Positions 22,931 to 34,204 of a stretch of DNA of 64,000 nucleotides are shown in pieces. The position numbers and the translations under genes are program-made. The notes under the pieces were generated by a model. The model was not told where the DNA came from, did not search any database, and saw only the letters and a program-made list of their open reading frames with translations. This DNA is from Gonapodya prolifera JEL478 (Eukaryota > Monoblepharomycota > Monoblepharidomycetes > Monoblepharidales > Gonapodyaceae). Location of the stretch: positions 64,647 through 128,646 of the forward strand of contig KQ965856.1 in NCBI GenBank assembly GCA_001574975.1. The letters are read 5' to 3'. The first letter of the stretch is position 1. Every line of letters begins with the position of its first letter.

Positions 22931-23631
22931 TCACGGTGTGTACGGTCCCCACTTTGCCACAAACGTTGACAGTTCCAGCAAAAACTCCGCGCTGTACAGA
23001 CCCACAGCGATAAATGAAACGATTCGGAGAGCGCTTTCACGGCCAGTTTTCGCGAACGGAGAAAGTGTTTCCCACTCTTTGCAGGAATCTTCCACGTAAT
23101 CCCTATCAAATATGTTGGTGTCTGAGGTGTCTACGGTGACTGTTGTGGTTGATGTTGATGTTGATGATATTCCACATCCTGACGTCCCAGAGGCAGCTGC
23201 CGCCATCCCAACGAGTACAGCAAGGAATATGATTAGCATGAGCCAGAAATTTACCAGGTTGATCGTGCTTACGGAGAGAAATGGCACAAATCAACTTGTG
23301 GATCCCCTGGTCTTATGTAAGAGCGCCCCACTCACCGCATCAATCTCCCAGCTGAGATATCGTGCAGATCCCAATTACCCCTCCATTTAGAATTCCTTCC
23401 GCGATAGTGTAGGAAAATCAGGAATCCCAATGAGCACAATCCCTGTGCGAGAGCCTCGGAGAGCAGCGCGACCATGATGCCGCGGCTGAAGGAGTCGGCT
23501 TGAAACGCCTTTGTAGGATTCGCAAAACTGATCGTCACTAGCACGACGATAGCAAGCGAGGTGGCAATGCAAGCAGCCTGTAATGCGACACGAACACCCC
23601 ACTGGATAGGCGTGCTGAGTTTGGGGAACAA
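22931..23631 (-). CDS. Tetraspan membrane protein (N terminus uncertain)
   Basis: Two minus-strand exons, about 23631-23336 and 23267-22931, joined in phase (RLM-R/TINLVN) across a 68-nt intron. They encode four hydrophobic helices: VALQAACIATSLAIVVLV, IMVALLSEALAQGLCSLGFL, FWLMLIIFLAVLVGMAAAAS and VSFIAVGLYSAEFLLELS. A Ser/Thr-rich loop with a Cys pair (SGCG, SCKEW) lies between helices 3 and 4, as in MARVEL or Sur7-like proteins. An open upstream segment (about 23782-23665, REPESVLKPLFSRDAEDQN) may be an earlier exon, but the junction would require an unusually short intron. Family not identified. Confidence 0.5.
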
Positions 23632-23782
23632 CTTTATGATCGAAGACTAGCCACTCACTTCGAAAGGTTGTTTAGCCCATTCACTCGACGCGACACTGAA
23701 GATGTTCGCAGTTGAGGCGTTCTGGTCCTCCGCATCTCGAGAAAAGAGCGGTTTCAAAACGGATTCTGGCTCGCGAAAGATG

Positions 23783-24466
23783 TCCTGTTAGAAAGCATGT
23801 TGAGCTTTGCCGTCAGTTTCTACCCGGGAAACAATCGTAGACCGAATGCACCCACATTCGTTTTCCCTCTTCCTGACATCGGTTCTTGGTGTCTGGGTGT
23901 GAGTCCACGGATGGAACGTGTTCGCGTAACCTCCGGAGAAACCTCGACTATGATTCAGGCCGAAGACACGCCACCCCTCAGCAGATTGACGCAACGTCGT
24001 GATATTTCTTTCTTCTATTTCATGATCAATCGAAATGCCTTCAATTCGGCTGGACTACTCTAATCATCTTCGACTTCCTTGACAGGCTCGCTCCGATCCC
24101 CCGGTAGTGGTATCATGTTGCTTTACCACCGACCAAGGAGCCGGCCACGTGCCTTCCGTACTCACTGTCAATACGCAGTGATAGAAATGTCGCGCACCAT
24201 TATAGTGACTAACCTTTATGCCGTCATCACCTCCCGAATTTCTCCTTGCGCATTCAAGCACTCGAGCACGATTGTACAGTCGCTTCGTCGGATGGCAAAA
24301 GGGCAGCATGAAATTTAAAGTCGCATATTACGGAATTAATGAGCTGTCGCCGCGACTGTACATGTTTGCTCACCGCCACGTCCAATCCGTGTTTTGGTCC
24401 GGTAAGGCTTAAATTGGATAAGCAAACGATCTCTTAAAAGCAACGCGGTGGAACGCCAGCTAGGTC
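23783..24466. other. Intergenic, no gene seen
   Basis: Short frames on both strands without motifs or splice-consistent continuation. A further 3' exon of the F-box/zinc-motif gene or a 5' exon of the tetraspan gene could hide here. Confidence 0.35.
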
Positions 24467-25315
24467 TCAATCACGTACTAACCGCTTCATATCATCATCA
24501 GAAAGATGGTAGCGTCGCTTTGCGTCACTTATGTTGATTTTTCTCGTCTTCTGGAGATTTGATGTCTCAGACCCTTCCGTTCCCATTGTAGTGTGATCCT
24601 CTGCTTGTCCTCCTTCCATTTCTGTGCTCTGCAATCGGAACAAAGACGAGCAAAAGGTACCTTGTGACCAAGAATTAGCAGGTCGTCTTTGGGGACAGTA
24701 TTGTGGCACCAATGGCAAAGATTGCCCCTACAAGTGATGTGATTGAACGACATACACATCAAAAGAAAGGTAGTTGAGCGGATTGTTTTTAGCTTACCGG
24801 CCCATTCGGCGATCAATAGCAATCCAGGTTGGGAATTTTCGCGCCCCGGGGTATGCCAGAGACAGATCTGATTTCTGCTCGATATGAAGTTATCGTGGTT
24901 GGATCACGTCACTCAAAAAGAGACTGAGGACTCACTGTTGCGATCTTGCGGCCAAAATTGAGCCCTTCGACTAGAAGCCGCATATGTTTGCTCACGAACC
25001 CCAGGCGAGCGAGAGCGTTGGGACAGCGCTTGAGGTTCCTGGAGATCCGTCCCGGTATCTACGTCAGACTTACTCGACACCGAACCCGTTCTTCCAACTT
25101 AGTACTCACACGGCAATCCTCTCCAGAACTTCCAGCGGCATATCATCAAGGTTTCGGGCCAGTGTCTTCACTCTCTTCTTCCGCTTGACGCCCGATGACA
25201 CGTCGTTCTCACAGCCATCGAAATCCCTTGCATCATCATCCAGTGGCCTCTTTCCTTTAATCTGATAGCTGATTTGCTTTGACGCTGTGACTGCTGCTTC
25301 GCGGGATGGGCACAT
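24467..25315 (-). CDS. F-box protein with C-x2-C zinc-ribbon-like motif
   Basis: Minus-strand exons 25315-25110, 25038-24936, 24874-24798 and from 24727 downward join in phase. They read a basic N terminus (RPLDDDARDF, VKRKKRVKTLARN), an F-box (LDDMPLEVLERIAV then NLKRCPNALARLGFVSKHMR), and a zinc-type motif GNLCHWCHNTVPKDD with LCSDCRAQKWKE. The expected continuation ISDAKRRYHLSDDDMKRLV lies in the next frame ending at 24467, so the last part has either a frameshift or a missed junction near 24600. The C-x2-C...C-x2-C plus 'AKRRYHLSDDD' layout recalls the XPA-type zinc domain, an analogy only. Likely an SCF adaptor. Confidence 0.6.
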
Positions 25316-25821
25316 GGAGGGGGAACGAAAAATGGGAACGATTGGAAATTCGAATACGTGGTCTTTCCAAGAATTTACACAACTTCATATTAAAAAACAA
25401 TGAGTAGCGCAGCTGCAAGACCTTACATAAACACTTGTGCCACTCCAAAAAAGAAAATCCCCGTCACCTTGTGAACTGCTTGCTCAGTTGAGAGCCTTTA
25501 AGTCTCTTGGCTAATTCCGGAAGAAGTGCTTCAGGGACTCGATTGTCTGATATTTTAGGCACTGAAACTCCAGCAATTACTGTCTCCACGTATAAACGTC
25601 GCGAATATCGTGGTCGATCCTGGGTAATTACTGATGAGGCCGCCCATACCCTCCATTCCACATTAACATATAAGCAACACTCACCACTACAGCAACTCGT
25701 CTTGACTGAGGATTCCTGGTTACTTGTCATGAGTGCGGACAAGCCATTCCATGATTCCAATGAAACTGCCATCATAGCATGAAGTCAAGAGATTTGTTAC
25801 GATGAAAACGCGAGTTACAAC
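25316..25821. other. Intergenic, no gene seen
   Basis: A roughly 100-codon frame on each strand (25464-25782) but no motif, no splice partner and no similarity I recognise. Confidence 0.35.
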
Positions 25822-28192
25822 TCACCCGCCAAAGAAAATCGCAAACGGCGCCGAGAAATTATACCGATGGACCAGCAGAAATGCAACAATTGTCACCGAC
25901 TATCGCCACGTCTCAACGTCAGCAGCGATCGCGAGCCACATGCAAACCCCATCCCACCCCAACTCACCGTATAAAGCGGATAACTCGCCAACGACGGGCC
26001 CTGATCCCTTCCCAAAATACATGTCGTGCCCAAAAAATACGCCCCCGCAAACACCTGCGCGACACCGCTGGCCTTGACGCCGCGCATCATGCTCTTGACC
26101 CAGGTCAAGTCCCGCAACTTCCTCCAGAACGAGAACACACCCGTCGCGAGGGAGAGGCCCGGGAGGAACGCGAGGAACCAGGCAAGGAGGCCGCCGAGGA
26201 AGGCGAGGGCGGGTGTGGAGGACGATGTGCGGAAGGCCACTGTGGCGACGTACCCAGCGAGCGTGAGGTTCGGGCCGGGGATGACGTTGACGAGGGCATA
26301 GCCGATGAGGAATTGGGCGTTGGTCATCCATCTTGTGGTGGGCGACGCGTTCGTGACCATGGACGTTACTCTTCACGTGACAGAAAGGGAGACTACGTCC
26401 GTCAGTCCGACGACGCCCACCACCCACCTCGCAGTCGCCAACGGCTGCATGATCGTAATCAGCGCCCCACCACCCCCATACGCCAAACTCCCCGTGAGGA
26501 ACGAGATCGTAATCACGTCCAGAATCAAGGGTCGTGGGTCCACGAGCTGTTTGAGGAGGAGACTGGCGAGGAGACAGGCGGGCCAGACGAGGATGAGGAG
26601 GAACCCAATGTGGGAGGGGAGGGTGACGAAGCGGATTGGGGGTGGGGGTGGGGCGGTGGGCTTTGCAGGGGGAGCGTTGGAGGAGGAGGGAGGGTTGACT
26701 GGGACGTCCGGTCCGTCGTCGTGCTCTGCTTGCGTTGCGGCGCGTTGTCGCAGGTTCGAGGACCCGTCTACGTCCCTGTCCCTCGCCGGCGGATCTTCTG
26801 GCGCGCTCTCCAGATCCAGATCCTGCGCTTCACTGCTCCCGGGCTTTGCAGACGGTTGAGAGGGAGCCCCAACGCCGCTGGTGTCACGTATATCCACCAA
26901 GTGGGTCCGGTCTTCCTCACGATCGCTACTATCACTGTGAGCCTCCGCCATGGCCTTTGCGTACCCCGCGCCATCGTCCTTCCTCCCCTTCGCCCCCGCC
27001 CACTTACTCCATCTCACCACCTCCCTCCACTTCTGGACCACTCTCTGTCCCCCATCCGTCCTCTTCCACCCTTCCCACCACTCCTCCATCTTCTCCCACG
27101 CATACGTCACAACCCCGCCGATAATGATCTGGGCTGCGTAGATGTATGGAATGCGCGGGGCGAGGATGGTGAAGATGAGGCCGACGGTGGCGATGGTGGT
27201 TGTGAGAGTGTCGGATGTGCCTTTGTCGGCGACTGGGAGTGGGGAAGGGGGACGGGGTACGAAGGTGAGGGGGTGCAGTGGGTGGATTCCACGACAGGAT
27301 GTTGCGTTGAAGTTTAACGGTGAAGATGATGTGAGAATGTGAAACTTGATTTGAAAGCCGGACTGCATACGTTTGAGTCCAGCTGAGAGCACGAGCCCTA
27401 CGGCTGCACTGCATACGGCGTTGTTGAAGCTTTCGAGCCAGTCTTGAGGAGGAGTAAAATGGGGTTAGTGTTTGGAATTGAGCCACGTTTTTGAAATTGG
27501 CGGTTGAGTACTGGCCGGGCAACACACCTGGTAAAGAACCTCCCGTTGATCCAATGACGTACCCCACGGCGATGAGGACGCTCATGCAAGGTATGCTATC
27601 GATCCGGAAAGTTCAGCACTGGGAGAAGGAGGAAGCCTCGATTCGAAAGAGCGCACCAGAGGATAAAGAAGGCGACAATGCCACAAAGCACTCCATCTCG
27701 GACCATGGCAATCGTGTATGATGTTTGAGCATTACCAGGACCGGGAATAAGCTGAATTACGGAGTAGAGCTGTCGTCGAAGAGGTTGAAGAGGAATGTTG
27801 GTGACGGCCTCTTTCGACAGATATCATCGAGGAAAAGAAAGGGCCGAAATACCTCGAGAAACTCCTGCTCAGTCAACCAGCGCTTCTTCTTGACGAAGAA
27901 CTCGAAGTACATTGCGATACCGGCCTCGATTCGGCAAGGGATTTGACATTGAAAGTGCGAGGCGAAGGGATGAGGAGAACCATCACAGCGACCGCCCCAA
28001 GGGAATCCATCGATTCACCTGCCCCCCTCCAAACGAAAGTAGTGACACTGGAATGTAAGCCGAGACGACCTCGCGCAGTCGCATTGAAAGTGGCCGCCGA
28101 TGCGAGAACGAGTCCATGTGGGCGTGCGATTCCTCGCCCGTTGATTCGGATGTGTTCATTGTCGATGCCATCGCTGTGGATGTGGCAGACAT
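25822..28192 (-). CDS. Chromate ion transporter (CHR family)
   Basis: Polytopic efflux protein of the CHR superfamily, plasma membrane by analogy. Eight phase-consistent minus-strand exons: 28192-28019, 27924-27853, 27769-27657, 27595-27528, 27442-27371, 27232-26428, 26331-25968, 25899-25822, giving about 581 residues. The N half has VSAYIPVSLLSFGGG, MYFEFFVKKKRWLTEQEFLE, VIQLIPGPGNAQTSY; the C half has LTGSLAYGGGGALI, RWMTNAQFLIGYALVNVIPG and a terminal SAPFAIFFGG. The two homologous halves, each with an FGG/GGG and a PGP motif, are the family signature. A roughly 130-residue charged, Pro-rich cytosolic insert (SDSSDREEDRTHLVDI and following) lies between them. Start at 28192 chosen as the ATG opening the frame into the first CHR motif. 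Confidence 0.9.
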
Positions 28193-28433
28193 GAATGACG
28201 CTTTTGAGTATTGACTGTCTTGGCAATTACCGTGGCCGGGGGACACGTTTGGTGAAGACTTTGCTTCCGGCACAACGTATTTGCATCCGACAAAGGCACT
28301 GTCGGCCACTTCATGTCGCGCGCTTTGGATTGTGTCCAATGCAACTCAATCCATTGGTCTGGGTGCAAGCCGCGAGTCCCGCAGAAGTTGTTAAACATCT
28401 CGCTACTAATACATCACGCCGTGACCCCAAAAC

Positions 28434-29837
28434 TCAGTCCGCCTCTGCAAACAGAGACAACATCTCCAAACTAAACTCGTCTACTACCGGCTGAAGCCCC
28501 TCGGGTTCAAACTCATCCCCCATCACAAGTGTCTTCCCAACTCCAACTTTTTCGAAAAACTCCTTCCACTCAAGACGTTTCGAGTCCACCTGCATCACGC
28601 CGTGCAGCCCGGCGCCCTCAAAACGAAGTGTACGCAACGAAGAGAGTGGCTTGAGCGCTTCGAGCCAGTGTCGCACAACCGCGTCACAAGCGTCGTGCAT
28701 GTAAACGCCAGTCGGTGGGAATGTGAACACGAGCTCAGTGATGGCAGGGAAAGCCATGGCGACCCTCTTGGTAAAGTTTTGAAAGACAACAGTGTCCTTC
28801 CGAAAGACACGATCCGGGTCCAATCCCATAATCGTCGCCCGCAGACTCGAGATCTGGCGGTACTTGACTCCGTTGTCACCGAGCTGGCCCTGGCCCGTGG
28901 CCTCGATGGCAAAATCTCCGATCGCTGTTAGGTTCGGAAAAGCCGCAAACAAGCGAGCGAGAAACGAGTCCAACGATCCGCGATAGAACTCGTCAAGGTT
29001 GGCGTTGAAGTCCGTGAAGAACGAAGTCAAAGTCTCCCCCCTCATCGTTGTGACCGGGTCAGGCAAGGGGCTCGTCCGGAGCGCCGTAAGCAACCTCTTC
29101 CCGAGCGTACCGGGGCGCACTCTTATCCTGATCGTGGAGACGTTGGGGAACATGCTCAGCGCATCCACGACAACCGTATCCGTCAATCTGCCCTCATAGT
29201 TCACCGTCACGAACCGCACGTCCCCGGTGTTCCCACCTTCGCCCATCACGTGCAGCGCCTGGTCTAAAATGCGCCACTCCTGGAGATCCGCGTCCGAAAG
29301 CTCGACTTCTTTTGTCCACTGAACGCCCTCGGGGTACTCATGCACCACGAACGGCGTTGTGTTGCTGGGTCCTCCCTTGAGTGGCCAAAAGACCGTGCTT
29401 TGGGGAAGGAACAGCGCCAGTGATGGCACACAGCCCTCGACCCATCTCGAAACCGCCCGCCCGGAGCTCATTCCACCAGAGTCGCGTATGCTCCGCCAAA
29501 GCGCCCAGGGTCCCTCGAGCGTGAACGTTCCAGCAACCCACCGATCGGGTCGATATGGACCGTGGCCGTCCTCGTGACCAGTCCCACGACCGCCGCCCGA
29601 CAACCTCTGAAAGGTCCGAAACGGGTACTTCTCTCTTACACTAAACGGTCTACCCTCGTCCGGCATCGTCCAGACCGCGCGGATGTTCAGCACGGTTTCC
29701 CCGGTGGGCGAGAATGTTGTTCGGGCCACGTGATTCCAGTGGCGGCATACGAGCGCCGCGCGGGCGAGGAGGGTGAAAGGGGGGAGATACGTGAAAACTC
29801 GGAGGAGGAGCTCGCGTGGAAGCGATTGTACGCTCAT
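28434..29837 (-). CDS. F-box protein, intact founder-type copy
   Basis: Uninterrupted 467-codon minus-strand gene starting MSVQSLPRELLLRVFTYLPP, an F-box at residues 3-40 (with LVCRHWNHVARTTF). The rest is a leucine/phenylalanine-rich region with recurring strand-helix elements (FPNVSTIRIRVRP, LARLFAAFPNLTAIGDF, LSSLRTLRFEGAGLHG), likely a degenerate LRR-like substrate domain. The ATG at 29837 is used because it directly precedes the F-box; the frame is open further upstream. Broken relatives lie at 30419-31445 (same strand) and 43240-44863 (opposite strand). Presumed SCF substrate receptor; substrate unknown. Confidence 0.8.
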   Translation of the reverse strand: MSVQSLPRELLLRVFTYLPPFTLLARAALVCRHWNHVARTTFSPTGETVLNIRAVWTMPDEGRPFSVREKYPFRTFQRLSGGGRGTGHEDGHGPYRPDRWVAGTFTLEGPWALWRSIRDSGGMSSGRAVSRWVEGCVPSLALFLPQSTVFWPLKGGPSNTTPFVVHEYPEGVQWTKEVELSDADLQEWRILDQALHVMGEGGNTGDVRFVTVNYEGRLTDTVVVDALSMFPNVSTIRIRVRPGTLGKRLLTALRTSPLPDPVTTMRGETLTSFFTDFNANLDEFYRGSLDSFLARLFAAFPNLTAIGDFAIEATGQGQLGDNGVKYRQISSLRATIMGLDPDRVFRKDTVVFQNFTKRVAMAFPAITELVFTFPPTGVYMHDACDAVVRHWLEALKPLSSLRTLRFEGAGLHGVMQVDSKRLEWKEFFEKVGVGKTLVMGDEFEPEGLQPVVDEFSLEMLSLFAEAD

Positions 29838-30418
29838 TGGACGAAGGAGGACGGTGTGAGCGGTGGCCACAGTCTTATACGGTTGAACTCGCCCACTCAC
29901 TTGGCGAATGGCACAGAGAAGAACGGTTAGGTGAGTTCAACATTCTCTTGATAACTTGCTCTTCGCCTAAACATCACCGACCGGAAGTTCTGTTTTGAGT
30001 TCAATCCAATCGCTAGGATCACACGTGGTGTCGTTCGGGCAATCACGGTTGCCTCGTCTTAGTTAGGATGGAAAAGTTCAAATGTCGAGTTTAGAACGAA
30101 ATGAAACAATGTCAATTTTATTTCAACCTGGAGTTATGAACGTCGACTTACTGCAAGGTATTTCAAACATCACATCGCGTTTTTCTACAGCATGTCGCGA
30201 CACTTCCAAACTAATTGGCGGTGAATTCCAATATGAGGTCGCAAGGGCTTGAACTCCACTATCTTATTTAATTCAATAAATATGGGGCCAGCGTCTGTCG
30301 CCATACCAGCGGAAGTGCCGTTTTAACAAAGCAGGGTACAACCATGGTAAGTGGTGTGATCTCTTGTCAATGTTGTAATACACCACGTCATCAGTGACAA
30401 CGCACATAGCTGGCCCAC
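29838..30418. other. Intergenic, no gene seen
   Basis: Spacer between the intact F-box gene and its broken copy. No open frame longer than about 60 codons with meaning. It probably contains the promoter of the intact minus-strand F-box gene. Confidence 0.5.
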
Positions 30419-31445
30419 CTATGCAAACAGTGATAACAATTCCAAACTGAAATCGTCCACCACGGGCTGAACGCCCTCCGGTTCAAACTCATCAGTGTCT
30501 TGACCGCGCCAACTCCTTCAAAGAACGCTTTCCACTCGGACCTTTGCGAGTCTGCCTGCATCACGCCGTGCAGTCCAGCGCCGCCAAAACAAAGCGTACG
30601 CAGTGAGGGAAGAGATTTGAGCGCTTCGAGCCAGTGTCAAACCACCGTGGCAGACTCCTCGTGCATGTGAACGACCGTCGGTGGAAACAGAAAAACAAGC
30701 TCCGAGGAGGACGAAAAGGCCACGGCAACCTTTTTGGTGAATCCTGTGATCACGATGTAATTCTCGAACGTCTCCTCCGGTGTAGACCCCACCATGGCCG
30801 CTCGAAAAGTGGAGATGTTCTTGTACTGCACACCGTTGTCACCAAGCCCGCCTGCACTCGTGTCCTCGATGCCAAAATCTCCGATGGCGATCAACTTTGG
30901 GAAAGCCGCAAACAAGCGGGAAAGGAATGAGTCCAAAGAGGCGCGAGCGAAGTCGGAGAGGTCGCCATTGAAGTCCGTGAAAAACGACATCAGGGTCTCT
31001 CCTCTGAGCGACGTTATTGAGTCAGGCAAGAGGCTTGTCCGCAGAGCCGTGATCAACCTTTTCCCGGCAAGTTGCGGTGCACTTTATTCCGGAGCGTGGT
31101 GATGCTCGGTAACAGGTTCAACACATCCACCACAACCGTATCCGGCCGCTGCCCCTCGTAATTCACTGTGACGGACCGCACATCCCCAGTTTTGACATCG
31201 CCCTCGCCCAGTAACGTCTGCAACGCGTCCTTCAGGTTTCGCCACTCCTGCAGATCCGCGTCCGAAAGCTCGACCTCAGGTGTCCATTCAACTTCCGTAG
31301 GGTGCTCGTGGACCACATATAGAATGTTGCTGTTGCTGCTGGCTCCCTCCAAGGCCAAAAAGTGGTGCTTTGGGGAACCATCACGGCTTGCGGGGGGACG
31401 CCACCGCCAACGGCTCTTGAAACGGCTGACCCGGAGCTCATTCAG
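30419..31445 (-). pseudogene. Truncated F-box-family pseudogene (copy of 28434-29837)
   Basis: Same strand and order as the intact neighbour but without its F-box end. The frame 31441-31232 matches SGRAVSR...VPQST-FWP, 31358-31053 matches VELSDADLQEWR and VTVNYEGQ, then a one-base shift near 31068 leads to LITALRTSLLPDS, FFTDFNGDL and LFAAFPKLIAIGDFGIEDT. In the segment equal to AVVRHWLEALK of the intact copy, the Arg codon is TGA (near 30637). A loss of about 8 bases near 30503 shifts the last part (DEFEPEGVQPVVDDFSLEL). Four lesions in about 1 kb make it non-functional. Confidence 0.85.
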
Positions 31446-31749
31446 CGATGGCGCAGAAGAGAGAACTGCATGTTATCCGCTGGCAGTAAGTAAAGCTAAA
31501 AATTACGAGATACTCGCTGGTTGGCATCTGGAGCTTCACCATTGGTGCAAAGGGGTTTCAAACCACTGTCAACTTCGCTAACACGAACAGGATCGCATTC
31601 AAATCTCAGACATGAGCTGCTTTGTGAGGCATCGGTCTAGCGACGTCGTTTTGTCACGGACCAGTTTTGTCAGGGCTTTGCTTGGGACTGCCTTTGTTTT
31701 TCTGCTTGACTCGATATCTGAGCTCCAACGAAACACCGAACAACGACGC

Positions 31750-33227
31750 ATGGAAACTCTCCCACCATAAATCCTGTCCAAAATCTTCCGCCGCCTTCCT
31801 CCCTCGTTCTTGTACCGCGTAATACCTCTGGTCTCGCGAGGGTTCTCTCGCTTACCCACGATCGCATTGGGGAACCCAACCGTCGCATGCAGCGTCACAC
31901 TCGTGTGGGATCGCGACTCGTTCCACCGTTCCACGTTCCGCACTTTCACAGACAGATTCGTCCCCCACCTTGGCGAGAACGGCGGTGTGGTTTGGGCGGC
32001 TGCGTTGGCAGAAGTGACCATATTCCACCAAGACCTGCTCGATTATGAGCTCGATGGAGACTATATCGAGGGGTGTTGGGAAGAGCTGGTTTCCATCGCC
32101 ATTGCGTCCTCGTTGCATAGCCAATAATATGTCGAAGAAATGCGCATCCCCGACATTCAGATATCGCGAATGAAGATTGAAAATCCGAGATCGAAATCTG
32201 AAGATCAGGCCTTCGGCCAATGCGCCGAAAAATTCATTCAGTGGGTTTGGGCGAAGGGGAATTCCGTCTGTTCATCTGCTGCGAATGCCGTGGCTGCTTT
32301 CCGTCCTCGAAGGGAAAGTTGTCGGCGTTGTCAAGCAGATCGAAGGAATGTTTTTCTTGGAAGCTGTAGACCACGGTGACGCAAATCCTCGTCAACGGAA
32401 GCAGTTGGCGAAAATATACAAGATCCTCGTGGACACATTCCCAAACGCGTCAGAGTGGATTTCCACCAGTGGCCGTCTCTCAGAATCCGAAATGAACGCG
32501 CTTGTTAGGTCCATACATGAGAGCTGTCGGCGCCAGGTGACATCGTTCAGGTGCCAGAGTTTGTCGAGTGTGCCGCCTGGAAGTTCCCTTAAACGTCTGG
32601 GCACCGTATTTCCTAATCTCCGCAGCCTAGGACACTTTCATACTGTCCTAGAGGGCGAGGACGTCAGCGCCTTGGCAGAGTGGAAGAGCGCTCGGTGTCC
32701 TTCACTCCGATCGGTACATCTTGATCTTTCCAAGCATGTCACCATTGGGCATGAAAACGTTGTAAGTAGCGTACATTACCACTGGGTGGAGCACCTCTGT
32801 GCGGATCTAAGAAACGAGGGAAACTTGGAGAATTTATTCTTGGATGTGTGGTTGCCGCAGGGCTTCATCAAACCTCCCCGCGAGCTTTGTGATTCGAAAC
32901 CAATTGAAGTGTCTGGACCTCTCGGCTCAGATCAAAGGATTTTGAGCATTCAACACGAACCATCACGTATATTCTAGCACTTTTTGATCAGCTTTTTCTC
33001 GAAGCAAGGACCACAATATGGACATTTGTGATCGAAAAGATCCTCGTGACACCTTGGGTTTACAATTGAGTTTACGTGCAAAGATATCCTAGCATCTACG
33101 ACGCCATCGACGTGAAGAATAACATCATTTCCTTTTTGGCAAAGGAAAAAGGGTCGTCGCGCTTTCATGGTGCGAATTTGATAACGAGCAATTACGTTGT
33201 AGAAGAAGCGAGGTGGTCGCCGTAGAT
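31750..33227 (+). pseudogene. F-box-like family pseudogene, copy Q
   Basis: Begins METLPP, then a TAA stop at 31768-31770 exactly where an F-box would have Glu, then ILSKIFRRLPPSFLYRVIPL with VSRGFSRL: a textbook F-box with one nonsense codon. It continues to a stop at 32127, shifts near 32260 into IPSVHLLRMPWLLSVLEGK, VDTFPNASEW, VFPNLRSLGHF and HYHWVEHLCADLRNEGNLE, and shifts again near 32970 into ALFDQLFLEARTTIWTFVIE. These blocks align in order with copy P (19320-21069). An antisense 140-codon frame at 32974-33393 is a shadow of this tail. Confidence 0.7.
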
Positions 33228-33394
33228 ACGTTAGAAAAGCTGCGTGAATGACTTGCTGAAGCGTCATACGAATTCCGAAGTGCAGAGTAGTTTTGAAACG
33301 GTTGAACCATGCCTCCCCGACTCGTGCCGGCCGTGTGCCAAATGTAAGACTCCCAGTATGTTTCACAATATCCTTCAACTTACACGTTTCCACT

Positions 33395-34204
33395 TTAGAA
33401 GTTCATACATAGAAGCACAATAAATACCCCAGCGCCCAAGCCCATTGCCAAAACAGCGCCTGTGGTCCATCCGATTGCCGGTGGTCTGGTTGCCCCGGTT
33501 TGCTCTTCACAATATCTAAAAGTGATACTCTCGCTAAACTTGAGGTACTGTTTGTAGTTCCCGCAACTGGTGGTCAAATTCTCGTATGTTTTCCTCCAAT
33601 CCTCAACATCCGTGGTGGTGCACGTGGTGGTGCATTTATTGTTCGAATCGCAAGAAGTGACGCAAATCTCCTCCTCGTGCATCCCGCGATGCAACACGTT
33701 GCCCCACCTCCCGCAGTTGTTAAACTCCCAATCAACCTGCTCCCACTCATGCCTTCGGAAAAATCCGCTGACGTCGTTGAACCGGTACGAGTCCTCGTCC
33801 CGACAAGCATCAGGGTCCAGCTGGGTGCACATAGCGACCCACGCGCTGTCGTTTCGGCACTGGTGCCTCAGCGCCGTGGAGATGCCTGAAGGTTCCCCCT
33901 CCACCGCTCCAATCCATGACCATCCTGCATGCGCCCGGTAGCTGAAATAGCAGCCAAGTCCCAAGAGGATAAGACACAGAAGGCAAAGGTACTGGGCGCG
34001 ACTGGGCTTGAGGGGCGTGTGGGACTTCCGCCAGGATCGAGATACGTCGAGAAGGGATTGAGGTCGTGAGAAGCCCTTTTGGGGCTTGGATGTGACAGGA
34101 ACTTCGTCGACAGTGATACTGAACTGGGCGACAGAGGACGTTTTCCCATCGTTGCCCGGGGATGATGGAGAGGCATTATCTTGGGCTTTCGCGCCGCCCG
34201 CCAT
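33395..34204 (-). CDS. Two-TM protein with cysteine-rich lumenal domain
   Basis: Single-exon 269-residue protein starting MAGGAKAQDNASPSSPG. A polar, Ser/Pro-rich cytosolic N terminus (about 80 residues) precedes a first helix (YLCLLCLILLGLGCYFSY), a roughly 140-residue domain with at least ten cysteines (RHQCRNDSAWVAMCTQLD, CVTSCDSNNKCTTTC, CGNYKQY) and N-x-T/S sites, and a last helix (TGAVLAMGLGAGVFIVLLCM) that ends the protein. The cysteines imply a disulphide-bonded ectodomain. I do not recognise the family. The neighbouring stop-overlapping frame at 32974-33393 is not a gene. Confidence 0.7.
   Translation of the reverse strand: MAGGAKAQDNASPSSPGNDGKTSSVAQFSITVDEVPVTSKPQKGFSRPQSLLDVSRSWRKSHTPLKPSRAQYLCLLCLILLGLGCYFSYRAHAGWSWIGAVEGEPSGISTALRHQCRNDSAWVAMCTQLDPDACRDEDSYRFNDVSGFFRRHEWEQVDWEFNNCGRWGNVLHRGMHEEEICVTSCDSNNKCTTTCTTTDVEDWRKTYENLTTSCGNYKQYLKFSESITFRYCEEQTGATRPPAIGWTTGAVLAMGLGAGVFIVLLCMNF

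Noticed and set aside
32974-33393. Minus-strand 139-codon frame with a CPYCGPC motif
   Set aside because: It is antisense to the tail of pseudogene copy Q, whose plus-strand reading ALFDQLFLEARTTIWTF aligns with copy P; the zinc-like motif is accidental.
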